From Nemertoderma westbladi (Eukaryota; Xenacoelomorpha; Nemertodermatida; Nemertodermatidae), in NCBI GenBank assembly GCA_032718475.1, contig JAUCBJ010006814.1, positions 1 through 35,848 on the forward strand: a DNA stretch of 35,848 nt. Direction: 5' to 3'. The translations under genes were made by a program, and so were the position numbers. Positions within the stretch are counted from its first letter, which is position 1; the number at the start of each line of letters is the position of its first letter. The notes beneath the pieces are model-generated. The model did not search any database and had not been told where the DNA came from. It saw only the letters and a program-made list of their open reading frames with translations. Of this stretch, positions 22,854-32,355 are shown one piece after another.

Positions 22854-25800
22854 CCCACCCTGTGGAATGGCAAACCAGGGTGTGGTATTTGCCCCGAGAG
22901 CTGACTCGGCAAAAAAGCACCCCCCAACCCCCACTGTGGATTACATTAGTAATGCGGAGGTCCGGCCACTAGAGGCCAGTGGAATTACCGGTCACAATCG
23001 GCCTCACAGGCGTCAGTTATCTCCTGACCGGCTGCCTGTCTCACCCCCTACTGGAGAGAGAGAGCAGCCAACAATTCTTTGAGTCCCTTTCCTGATGACC
23101 TTTCTGGCCCAAAACCCTGGGTCACCAGGGAGGCCAGATTGTGAGGGGAAGAGGGATTCTGCAGTTGGAGGCTACTCTCTTGTTCCACCCCGACCAACAA
23201 AGCCATTGGTGAATCTGAGGCAAGTCACTAGACTAGCCTCAGTAAACACCCTAACACTCGGGTCCCCAATGCGACAAGGTGAGCTGACTGCCTTGGCAGA
23301 TAAGCTTTCTCTTAGCGCAGTGGGTGTTCAAGAGCACCGAATGCAGACTGGACAGACTGATGAGGTTCTGATTAAGGACATGGGGGGCGGTTGGCGACTC
23401 GCCCTCGCGTCAGCAGATGATAGTGGCAATGGTGGAATTGGTCTATTGATGAATCCAACTGCACATGCAGCATTGGACAAAATAGACCAAATCTCTAACC
23501 GCATCATCCGTTGCCACTTCTCATGTTCTGGAAGACTGGCTAAGAAGTTTCCTAAGGTGGTTCTGATTGTGTGCTACTCTCCAACTAGTGTTGCCCCTGT
23601 AGAGGAGGTGGAAAATTTCTACCACAATCTACAAGCAGCTACTGATGGAGTGGATCAGCATGCATTCTTAACATTCCTGGGAGACTTTAATGCAAGTCTG
23701 CATCAATCACCTACATCGCCCTGGGTCTATAGCAACAGTGTTAACCGAAATTCCGTCCATCTTCAGGATTTTATCTCTGGAAATGGATTGTTTTCGGCTG
23801 GAACCCAGTTCAAGAAGCGAACTGGAAAGCTATGGACTCATAGTGGACCCAGTGGTCACAAGTCCCAGTTAGACCATATTCTGTTTCGTAGGAAATACAG
23901 GAGCTCTATACAAGACTGTAATGCATTTACACTTCGACCCTTCTCCAGTGATCACCGCCTTATTGTGGCCAAGGTAAGACTTAGTCTGCGTGCTAGCAGA
24001 ACAACGAAATCTGCCTTGCCGCGGCATGACTGGTCCTCTCTGTTGCAACAGCCAAGTGTGAGATCCAGCTTCACACTACAGCTGAGCAACAGGTATGAGG
24101 CTCTTGCCTCTGAGGCGGCAGATCACTGTGAGGGCTATACTGCCTTCACAGAAGCAGTTAAGTTAGCAGCTGCAGAAACAGTTCCTGTATACCCTCGAAA
24201 CAGGAAAAGGGCCCCCTGGACTGACAACAAAATTCAGAAGTGCCGAAATGACCTTCATAAGGCGCAGAAAGAGTCCCGACTCAAACAGACTACAGCGGCC
24301 AAGAATGCAGTTAAGGCTGCATCTAGGTCCCTGAACAGGCAGTACTCTGCTAATCTACAGGAGCTAATAAACCAACAGGTTGATGCCATCAATGATGCTG
24401 ACGACAGCAGGCAATCATCCCAGGCATGGAAATCGATCAACTCTGCTTACTGGGCGGAAAAGCCAACCAACCACCAAGGTTAAGGCTGAATCACCAGCCG
24501 ATCGCCTCAATGGTTGGAAAGCCCACTTTGAAAAGCTCCTCAATAATGACAGGGTATTGCCTGATAACTTTATAGAAGTAAAAGTGTCTGAGTCTGTACT
24601 CCCAGATATTCCCATTGGCGATATCTCCTTTGCAGAAGTGAAGGCTGCTGCAAAGAGCATTAAGACCAATCGTGCCAGTGGAGTAGATGGTGTTCCCCCT
24701 GAGGTCTTTAAAATACCTGAGTGTTTAAAGCTCAACTATCCCATCATAGTAGACATGTACCGAACAACAAGAGTCCCACAAGAAATGAAAACAAATAAGT
24801 TGGTGCCAGTTCCCAAGAAGGGCAACCTAACACTCTATGGTTCTTTTCGGGGAATCTCATTGATCTCGATTGCTGCAAAGCTATACAATATAATTCTATT
24901 AAATCGCATCAGAATCCCATTGAGAAACTGCTCCGTGGAAATCAGAATGGGTTCCGTAAAGGTCATGGGACCATGGAGCCCATTTTGGCACTTAGAAGGA
25001 TAACTGAAGAGTTATCCAAAAACAAAGACAGGCATCTGGCTGTTATCTTTGTTGACTTCTTCAAGGCCTTTGATTCAGTCTCTCGCTCACGAATGTTCAC
25101 GAATTATTGCAGCAATCAGATCAGTATACGATGGTTCGACAACATTTGTGTCTACTGTTGACGGTGACACGGAACCATTTGAAATGTTATGGGGTGTCCT
25201 CAGGGAGACACACTTGCACCATTCTTGTTCATAATTGTGGTTGACTAGGTTCTACGCATGTCCTTAGATCATCATAATGATGATGGGGTGATGCTCCAGA
25301 AGTCGAGGAAATCCTGCCAAGTACCTAACTGATCTAGACTTTGCTGATGACTTAGGAGTACTCTCAGAATCACTAGAGGGAGCCCAACGGCTCCTCGGCT
25401 CATTAGAACAAGCTGCTTCTAGTGTTGGTCTTTTTATTAACTCCAGAAAGACCAACATTTTGACAGTTAACTTTGAAAGTCCTCCAGCAAGTCTCTGATC
25501 GGATGAGCAAAAGCTCAAAGGATGGTATGCTTGAGAATGTGGATGACTTCTGTTACCTGGGATCATGGATCCGGAAGTCGGGTGGGGACCTTCGAATACG
25601 TAAGGGAAAGGCATGGGCAGCCTTGAATAGGCTTTCCAGGATTTGAAAGTCACCGAGAATTAATCGGAATCTTAAGGTCTGATTATTTAGAGCAGCAGTA
25701 GTTCCAGTACTCCCCTATGAGAGTCCATGCTGGGCTCTAACTGCTGAGGACACCAAATCTCTGGATGGCACATTCACAAGAATGCTACGCCGGGTTCATT

Positions 25801-26166
25801 GTGTCAAGTACAATGTACACATCTCCAACCAGACATTATATAACATTGGAGGTGTCTTATTGGTTCCACCAAGCTTGACACTAGAACAAAATCGCCTCCG
25901 CTTTGCAGGACATTGCTTTCGCCGTGAGGACCAGCCAGTGCATAATCTTGTACTTTGGCAGCCTCATGGAGTGAATAAGCATGGTGGACAGCCCATGAAT
26001 TTCTTGAGACGCATCTTAAAGGACACTGCCCTTGAAGATGCCAAGATGCGGATGATCTAGCAAATGTCATGGGTGATAGGGAGTTGTGGCGGCGCAATTT
26101 TGTTGATAAGCCGGCACAGCATTCTTAAAAATGCAGCTGCAATGCAGCATGCCGATCCTAGTAGTA
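22854..26166 (+). mobile_element. APE-type non-LTR retrotransposon, RTE-like in size, nested in the left arm
   Basis: The 8-bp duplication GCCATGTA flanks it (22846-22853 and 26167-26174). The right foldback arm retains the uninterrupted site (reverse complement at 28608-28615), which fixes both ends. At 3313 bp, with endonuclease followed by reverse transcriptase in one reading path and a short '(gta)n'-like 3' end instead of poly(A), it resembles RTE-type elements, though I cannot assign the clade firmly. It inserted after the arms had formed. Confidence 0.92.
23095..26060 (+). pseudogene. Broken endonuclease-reverse transcriptase polyprotein
   Basis: The endonuclease half is intact for 462 codons (23095-24483) and shows APE landmarks: 'VQEHRM', 'GDFNAS' and 'SDHRLIVAKV' near the end of the domain. 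The reverse transcriptase follows in changing frames: 'RASGVDGVPPEVFK' at about 24670, 'LAVIFVDFFKAFDSVSR' at about 25030, a 'GDTLAPFLF' equivalent at about 25205, and the catalytic 'FADD' at 25340-25351. A C-terminal part with 'RLRFAGHCFRREDQP' lies at 25782-26060. Visible damage: frame changes near 24465, 24950, 25100, 25200 and between 25249 and 25340, a TAG at 25246-25248, and more after 25495. A possible upstream frame (22849-23082) ends in a stop just before 23095. The copy cannot make a functional protein but is not ancient. Confidence 0.9.
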
Positions 26167-26174
26167 GCCATGTA

Positions 26175-27152
26175 TCCAAGGAAACTAGCAAAAAATAACC
26201 TTGTGCAATGTTTCATCACTTTACATAGGCCCCTAACTGTAGTTACTATCAGTTTAAAAAGAGGTTTATTTTTAGGGTCAATCACCTTACATGTTCATAA
26301 CCCAAGACAATTACTCACCGACGCAGCAGGTATTTTCTTAATACCATAGCAACCGAAACATTTTGTAATATGTAGAATATCCGTCAGAAACATGTCATAT
26401 GTATTTCAGATAGGTACATTTCAATATGTTATATAGTCAACATTCATGATCACAAGCGAAGTCATTATTCTATTGTTACCATAGCAACGGGCATAATTTA
26501 TTATTTATGTATTTCCAATATCGTTTTGGTATTTTATTCGCCTTAGAGGTTAATAATTTAAGGATTTTTCATTATTAAAAGTATATGGGGTCTTCTGTAG
26601 TTATGCTATTTGAAAAAGTGATGTTTCATGGTCATAGCAACGGGAGTTTTCCTCCTAATACGGGAATAACTGTAGGGTTTCCCAAAATTTTTTAAATTGT
26701 GCAGTTCAGTCTAATTTTAAAATATGGGACGTATATATACCAAATCACTACAATATATTTGAATTTACTTTATGTTCTTAGCAACAAAAGTTTACCATAG
26801 CAACCGGGGGTTTTTCATACGAACCTTGGGTTTTTCATATCATTAACATGTTTTTTGCATAGGTTTTATTTTAGAGAAGCAAGTTATCTGTAGTGATGGC
26901 ATGTTTTGCATAACAATGATAATTTTTATATAGCAACGGCTACTTTAGCTTAGCAACGACGTGTTTGCATTGTAACAGCGGTCTTTTCACAACAAAAACA
27001 TATTTTATAAAGTACATGAAAGGTGAGTTTTACAGTGGCAATCAACTATGTTTTTGTTTTGTTCATAGCAACGGTAAGTTTATCCTTAGCAACGGCGACG
27101 TTTGTATAGTAATGACGAGTTTACCTTACCAACGGATTGTTTTACATTGTAA
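26175..27152 (+). repeat. Left foldback arm, inner part
   Basis: Inverted counterpart of about 27826-28607. Landmarks run from 'tccaaggaaactagcaaaaa' through 'cacaagcgaagtcattattc' to 'aacggattgttttacat'. About 140 bp at 26652-26790 has no equivalent in the right arm, which was probably lost there between two 'gttgctatgg' motifs. The arm is studded with 'catagcaacgg' and 'cttagcaacgg' motifs. Confidence 0.92.
26475..26488. promoter_or_regulatory. RFX X-box-like site GTTACCATAGCAAC
   Basis: Fits the RFX X-box consensus (two half sites, GTTACC and AGCAAC). The mirror copy GTTGCTATGGTAAC is at 28317-28330. A related site, TTTACCATAGCAAC, lies at 26791-26804. Confidence 0.4.
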
Positions 27153-27825
27153 AAACTCCGAGATATCACTATCACAAGATCATCTGATAGAGATTTAGAT
27201 ATACATATCAACACTACAAGGAAATCATGAAGAGGCAAACACTCGTATAGTATTGCACTGCCTGAACTTTGATGCAGATTCTATATCGTCTAGAGATACA
27301 GATGCTCTTGTGTTACTCATAGCCCACTACAGTAAAATGAAATGTGCCCAGTTATGGCTGAAGTCAGGGACTTCAAAGAAGCCACGTTATATTCCCGTGC
27401 ACTAAATTCATGAAAGATTATCTAGTGATATCATAAACACATTTCTGGCATTCCACGCTATCACAGGATGTGATAGTGTATCACAACTGTTAGGACATAT
27501 AGCAAGAAGACAGCTTATAAAGTATTTCTGGAAAACCATGCTATAAAATCTGCTACAAAGTCTTGGAATCTCATGCACAGATGCCTGCATTATGCATTGT
27601 TTCATCATTACCTTGCGAAAACATAGCATAGCATAAACAGTATAAACAAAATTGCAAAATATCTACTGTAGCCGTAAGATTTGGGGGGGGGGGGGGGGGG
27701 GGGGTGTTACAATATGCCGCATCTGTGATAAACTTACTGTTACTATGCACTAAACTCATTGTTGCTATAGAAAACTCGTCACAAGGTGGTGTTACTTCTT
27801 GGGATTCCTCGAAAACTAGTTGTTA
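27153..27825. other. Central spacer of the foldback element
   Basis: The only part between the arms with no inverted partner. It holds a broken coding remnant (27199-27543) and a 22-base poly-G run (27683-27704). A central coding segment between long inverted arms is where a foldback element's own gene or captured cargo is expected. Confidence 0.75.
27199..27543 (+). pseudogene. Remnant of a 'HEEADTR/DTD/GCD' family protein
   Basis: One frame reads 'NHEEANTRIVLHCLNFDA', 'SSRDTDALVLLIAHY', 'KKPRYIPVH' and 'FLAFHAITGCDSVSQLLGH'. It is broken by TAA at 27403-27405 and ends at TAA 27541-27543, with a stop upstream at 27196. These motifs match, from memory, a family of uncharacterised, often multicopy metazoan proteins with 'EEADTR...HA', 'DTDVLVL' and 'FHALTGCDT'. 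The spacing of D-T-D and G-C-D recalls the acidic residues and following helix of FEN1/XPG-type nucleases (inference). About 115 codons remain, probably the C-terminal part. Whether it belonged to the foldback element or was captured is unknown. Confidence 0.7.
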
Positions 27826-28925
27826 CCATGTAAAAACAATCCATTGCTAAGGTAAACTCGTCATTACTATACAAACGTCGCCGTTGCTAAGGATAAACTT
27901 TCCGTTGCTATGGAAAAAACAAAAACATAGTTGAATAACTCACCTTTCATGTACTTTATAAAATATGTTTTTGTTGTGAAAAGACCGCTGTTACAATGAA
28001 AACACGCCGTTGCTAAGCTAAAGTAGCCGTTGCTATGCAAAAATTATCATTGTTATGCAAACCCTGCCTTCACAGCAGATAACTTGCTTCTCTAATATAA
28101 AACCCTGTTAATGCTATGAAAAACCCAATGTTCTTATGAAAAACCCCCGGTTGCTATGGTAAACTCCCGTTGCTATGACCATAAAACATGACCTTGTCAA
28201 ATAGAATAACTACAGAAGAATACTTTTAATTATCAAAAATCCTTAAATTATTAACCTCTAAGGCGAATAAAATACCCAAAACGATATTGGAAATACATAA
28301 ATAATAAAATATGCCCGTTGCTATGGTAACAATAGAATAATGACTTCGCTTGTGATCATGAATGTTGACTATATAACATATTGAAATGTATCTGAAATAC
28401 ATATGACGTGTTTCTGACGGATAACATTACAAAATGTTTCCCGTTGCTATGGTAATAAGAAAAGACCTGCTGCGTCGGTAAATAATTGTCTTGGGTTATG
28501 AACATGTAAGGTAATTGACCCTAAATGGATTTCTTTTTAAACTGATAGTAACTATATGTAAAGTGATGAAACATTGCACAAGGTTATTTTTTGCTAGTTT
28601 CCATGGATACATGGCAACTGCAAATCCAATTTTATGGCGCCACCATTAAAAATATAGAGGGCAATATTGACAACATATTTGGAATGTTAAATGATCTCAA
28701 GTGGAACACGTATTTGGCAATGGTTTAGAAAAATATTGAAATTTGCAAAAATTCACCTAAATTTGAAGTAAAAACGACATTTGAAGGCGTATTTCGAACA
28801 GTTGCCATGGTAACTGGGTTCTAAAATGTACCGCAATGGATTATCTGATGCCGGTTTAGGGAGGGTAGGTCAAGGTTAGAATTATGTAGAGTCAATAGAA
28901 AGTGGTGTTTTGCAAATGACCTCCA
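27826..28925 (-). repeat. Right foldback arm, uninterrupted
   Basis: Reverse-complement partner of 22515-22853 plus 26175-27152. It lacks the retrotransposon and keeps the empty target site at 28608-28615. It also lacks the segment corresponding to 26652-26790. Many point differences separate the arms, so the duplication is not recent. Confidence 0.93.
28801..28814. promoter_or_regulatory. RFX X-box-like site GTTGCCATGGTAAC
   Basis: Strong match to the X-box consensus and partner of 22643-22656. A weaker site, GTTGCCATGGTGAA, follows at about 28927. Confidence 0.4.
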
Positions 28926-30054
28926 GTTGCCATGGTGAAACGGGATCCAAAAGTTCACAATTGAGCTTGGCATCAGACGGATTCGGAATCAGCACAGTCG
29001 ATTTAGCTTAAAACCGTTAGATGCCAGCCATTACCCAAATTTTCCTACGTCATCATTATTTCGGCAAAAAGGAACCAGACTGTGTGAGGAGTTTTTAATT
29101 TTAATTAATTTTTAAGAAGTTCTATTCCCAGCAATTTATTTAAAAACTTTTATTACATCCCATTTTGGCATTAAGTACGGTATAGCATGGGTACCTACGA
29201 ATATTTTGAATTTTTCTTATAATTGTCTATTTTTTTTATAAAACTTTTTTTTTATTTTTTTTTGTGTTCTAGAACTTTATTAGTTATAGCAGCTAGTGTT
29301 TTTATGTACATTAGCTAGATATTTTTGTAATAGCTAGTAATAGTACGTATTTATGTTTAAAACTGGTATTTTTAATGTTGTGTACAGTAGACTTGTATAT
29401 TGTAGGTGTTTTGGGTTAGGGTTTTAACTTTTAAGCCTCTGCTGTTGCTAGGTTAACTAGCCTAAATTATTTTCCTAGAGTAATAGCTGGATCTCATTCA
29501 GGGACACTTTGCTGAATTTATATTCAGAAAACTTTAAAGTTTAGTAATTAGTTCATTTATAAAAATATAGGTACTTTTTTAACCAATTATTTACATAAAA
29601 TGTTACTTAAGTTTTCTTTTTTATAGCTAACTTAAAAAATAACTGAAATTACGTATTTGCCGACACGCCGACTTCAGAGAGTGATTCATCAAAGGATTAT
29701 AATGATGGGTCCTGGGGAGGTAGACCCCAGGACCCATCATTATAATCCTTTAAAAAGTTACCACAAAATAGTTACCACAAAATAAAAATTGAATAGCTAC
29801 CATAATATTGTGGGAGAATGTCCAACTATATTCTATAACACTAATATACAACCAAAACACAAGTATAAAGAAGTATAGCATAACACAGAGTATAAGCAAA
29901 ATTCAAAATTTTGGTATCCATGCTATATTAGTTCCCCGCATTTTTATATTAGAGCTAATTATTAGGGCCAATATTAGATAATTTGAGTGATTTGATATTA
30001 TATATAAATCACTGGACATGTTAGCTATTTATTTTTAAATAATTGTTATTTTCT
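28926..30054. other. Segment on the right side only, without a gene
   Basis: The first about 170 bp (to 'aaggaaccagactgtgtgagg', near 29094) may match the left side's 'ctggttcc' next to its array, so it is probably original element sequence shortened on the left. The remaining about 960 bp has no left counterpart and is AT-rich. It may be a later insertion, though I found no flanking duplication. No frame of note. It contains the 27-bp hairpin at 29691-29751. Confidence 0.6.
29691..29751. repeat. Perfect 27-bp hairpin with 7-base loop
   Basis: 29691-29717 (aaaggattataatgatgggt then cctgggg) is the exact reverse complement of 29725-29751. The loop is 'aggtaga'. A short direct repeat 'gttaccacaaaata' follows. 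There is no mismatch, unlike typical microRNA precursors. It could be a small foldback insertion, a snap-back repair product, or a structured RNA. Confidence 0.9.
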
Positions 30055-31640
30055 TGAGCAACAAGTTTATGTGTGTGAGGGGGTCCAGCGACAAGTTTCT
30101 GTGTGTGAGGGGGTCCAGCGACAAGTTTCAGTGTGTGAGGGGGGTCCAGCGACAAGTTTCTGTGTGTGAGGGGGTCCAGCGACAAGTTTCTGTGTGTGAG
30201 GGGGTCCGGCGACAAGTATATGTGTGTGCGGGGGTCCAGCGACAAGTTTCTGTGTGTGAGGGGGTCCAGCGACAATTTTATGTGTGTGAGGGGGTCCAGC
30301 GACAATTTTATGTGTGTGAGGGGGTCCAGCGACAAGTTTCTGTGTGTGAGGGCTGAGGGGGTCCAGCAACAAGTTTCTGTGTGTGAGGGGGTCCAGCGAC
30401 AAGTTTCTGTGTGTGAGGGGGTCCAGCGACAAGTTTCTGTGTGTGAGGGGGTCCAGCGACAAGTTTCTGTGTGTGAGGGGGTCCAGCGACAAGTTTCTGT
30501 GTGTGAGGGGGTCCAGCGAGAAGTTTCTGTGTGTGAGGGGGGGGGGGGGGGGGGTCCAGCGACAAGTTTCTGTGTGTGAGGGGGTCCAGCGACAAGTTTC
30601 TGTGTGTGAGGGGGAGCAGCGACAAGTTTCTGTGTGTGAGGGGGTCCAGCGACAAGTTTCTGTGTGTGAGGGGGCCCAGCGAGAAGTTTCTGTGTGTGAG
30701 GGGGTCCAGCGACAAGTTTATGTGTGTGAGGGGGTCCAGCGACAAGTTTATGTGTGTGAGGGGGTCCAGCGACAAGTTTCTGTGTGTGAGGGGGTCCAGC
30801 GACAAGTGTCTGTGTGTGAGGGGGTCCAGCGACAAATTTCTGTGTGTGAGGGGTCCAGCGACAAGTTTATGTGTGTGATGGGGTCCAGCGACAAGTTTCT
30901 GTGTGTGAGGGGGTCCAGCGACAAGTTTATGTGTGTGAGGGGGAGAAGCGACAAGTTTCTGTGTGTGAGGGGGTCCAGCGACAAGTTTCTGTGTGTGAGG
31001 GGGCCCAGCGAGAAGTTTCTGTGTGTGAGGGGGTCCAGCGACAAGTTTCTGTGTGTGAGGGGGTCCAGCGACAAGTTTATGTGTGTGAGGGGGTCCAGCG
31101 ACAAGTTTCTGTGTGTGAGGGGGTCCAGCGACAAGTTTCTGTGTGTGAGGGGGTCCAGCGACAAGTTTCTGTGTGTGAGGGGGTCCAGCAACAAGTTTCT
31201 GTGTGTGAGGGCTGAGGGGGTCCAGCAACAAGTTTCTGTGTGTGAGGGGGTCCAGCGACAAGTTTCTGTGTGTGAGGGGGTCCAGCGACAAGTTTATGTG
31301 TGTGAGGGGGTCCAGCGACAAGTTTCTGTGTGTGAGGGGGTCCAGCGACAAGTTTCTGTGTGTGAGGGGGTCCAGCGACAAGTTTCTGTGTGTGAGGGGG
31401 TCCAGCGACAAGTTTCTGTGTGTGAGGGGGTCCAGCGACAAGTTTCTGTGTGTGAGGGGGTCCAGCGACAAGTATCTGTGTGTGAGGGGGTCCAGCGACA
31501 AGTTACTGTGTGTGAGGGGGTCCAGCGACATGTTTCTGTGTGTGAGGGGGTCCAGCGACAAGTATCTGTGTGTGAGGGGGTCCAGCGACAAGTTTCTGTG
31601 TGTGAGGGGGTCCAGCGACAAGTTTCAGTAACAAGTTGCA
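30055..31640 (-). repeat. Right 30-bp minisatellite array, inverted, about 53 copies
   Basis: Same unit as the left array in opposite orientation ('gggtccagcgacaag', then 'tttctgtgtgtgagg'). Variants at the inner edge occur in the same order as in the left array. An 18-base G run (30537-30554) interrupts it. Long frames on both strands, such as 437 and 439 codons, arise only from the repeat and are not genes. Confidence 0.96.
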
Positions 31641-31883
31641 GAAACAAGTTGCAGCAACAAGTTTCTGTGTGTGAGAGGGGGTCCAGCGACAAGTTTCAGT
31701 AACAAGTTGCAGAAACAAGTTGCAGCAACAAGTTTCTGTGTGTGAGAGGGGGTCCAGCGACAAGTTTCAGTAACAAGTTGCAGAAACAAGTTGCTGAAAC
31801 AAGTTGCAGCAACAAGTTTCTGTGTGTGAGAGGGGGTCAAGCGACAAGTTTCAGATCAAGTTGCAGAAACAAGTTGCTCCGTG
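31621..31883 (-). repeat. 71-bp higher-order repeat at the outer right end
   Basis: About three copies begin 'agtttcagtaacaagttgca' at 31622, 31692 and 31763, each combining one 30-bp unit with 'acaagttgcagaaacaag'-type sequence. The last copy is changed and ends in the element terminus. The left outer end has only one short stretch of this type (20767-20795). Confidence 0.85.
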
Positions 31884-32355
31884 ACGGACTTTTAACTACA
31901 TTATAGCTAACATAAAATTTATTTTGATTTGCGTCGAAAAAAAGTGAAATAAAATATTTTTGGTGGAATTTCTCAAATTGTATTACTTGTGTTGAAAGTG
32001 ATACCGTATGTTACCACGTTGTAGAACATTTTCTAATAAAAACTAATAAAAACTATAATTAAAAAGATAATTGTTAAAAATGTTCTAGAACAAAATATAT
32101 TTGTTTAAGAACAAATATTTTTAAAATATGAAAACTAACATGTTCGGAACTTTTTAGAATTAAAGTAACAAAAACTAGCTAGTCTAAAATATGTGGGAGG
32201 GGGGCATGCCCATTTCACAAAACGAAATTAGCCAAACAAGTTACAATAAAAATTTGGAGGTGGATGTGCAAATACCTGATAGTACGTTAGAAATTCAACC
32301 ACGAAATTCGTTCCGTAAATTTTCATAGTATGTAAATACGACTAATTATTTCATT
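31884..32355. other. AT-rich upstream region of the SLC6-like gene
   Basis: Unique AT-rich sequence with a G-rich spot 'gtgggaggggggcatgccc' near 32191. No repeat unit or RNA gene is seen. The promoter and 5' leader of the transporter gene should lie here; I cannot mark a TATA box with confidence. Confidence 0.45.

Larger units (their letters stand above)
20761..31883. mobile_element. Large foldback element with minisatellite arms (composite)
   Basis: The outer ends are inverted copies: CACGGTGCAACTTGTTTCTG at 20761-20780 matches the reverse complement of 31864-31883 at 19 of 20 bases, and similarity stops just outside. Inside lie inverted 30-bp arrays, inverted unique arms and a central spacer with a gene remnant. 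Long terminal repeats built of tandem units are known in Drosophila FB, Galileo and sea urchin TU elements. The CAC start also recalls CACTA/Chapaev ends, but no transposase is visible. No clear target duplication was found (ctcctaa before, acggact after). Without the nested retrotransposon the element would be about 7.8 kb. Confidence 0.75.

Noticed and set aside
29409-29420. 'gggttagggtt' as an interstitial telomere
   Set aside because: Fewer than two copies of the hexamer; expected by chance.
30021-31840. Similar long frames in the right array (437 and 439 codons)
   Set aside because: Same cause as on the left; mirrored repeat translation only.
20761-31883. Assembly artefact (inverted haplotype join) as the explanation of the palindrome
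   Set aside because: The arms differ by many substitutions, a deletion, a nested LINE and a one-sided insert, which a recent mis-join would not show. Raw reads would still settle it.
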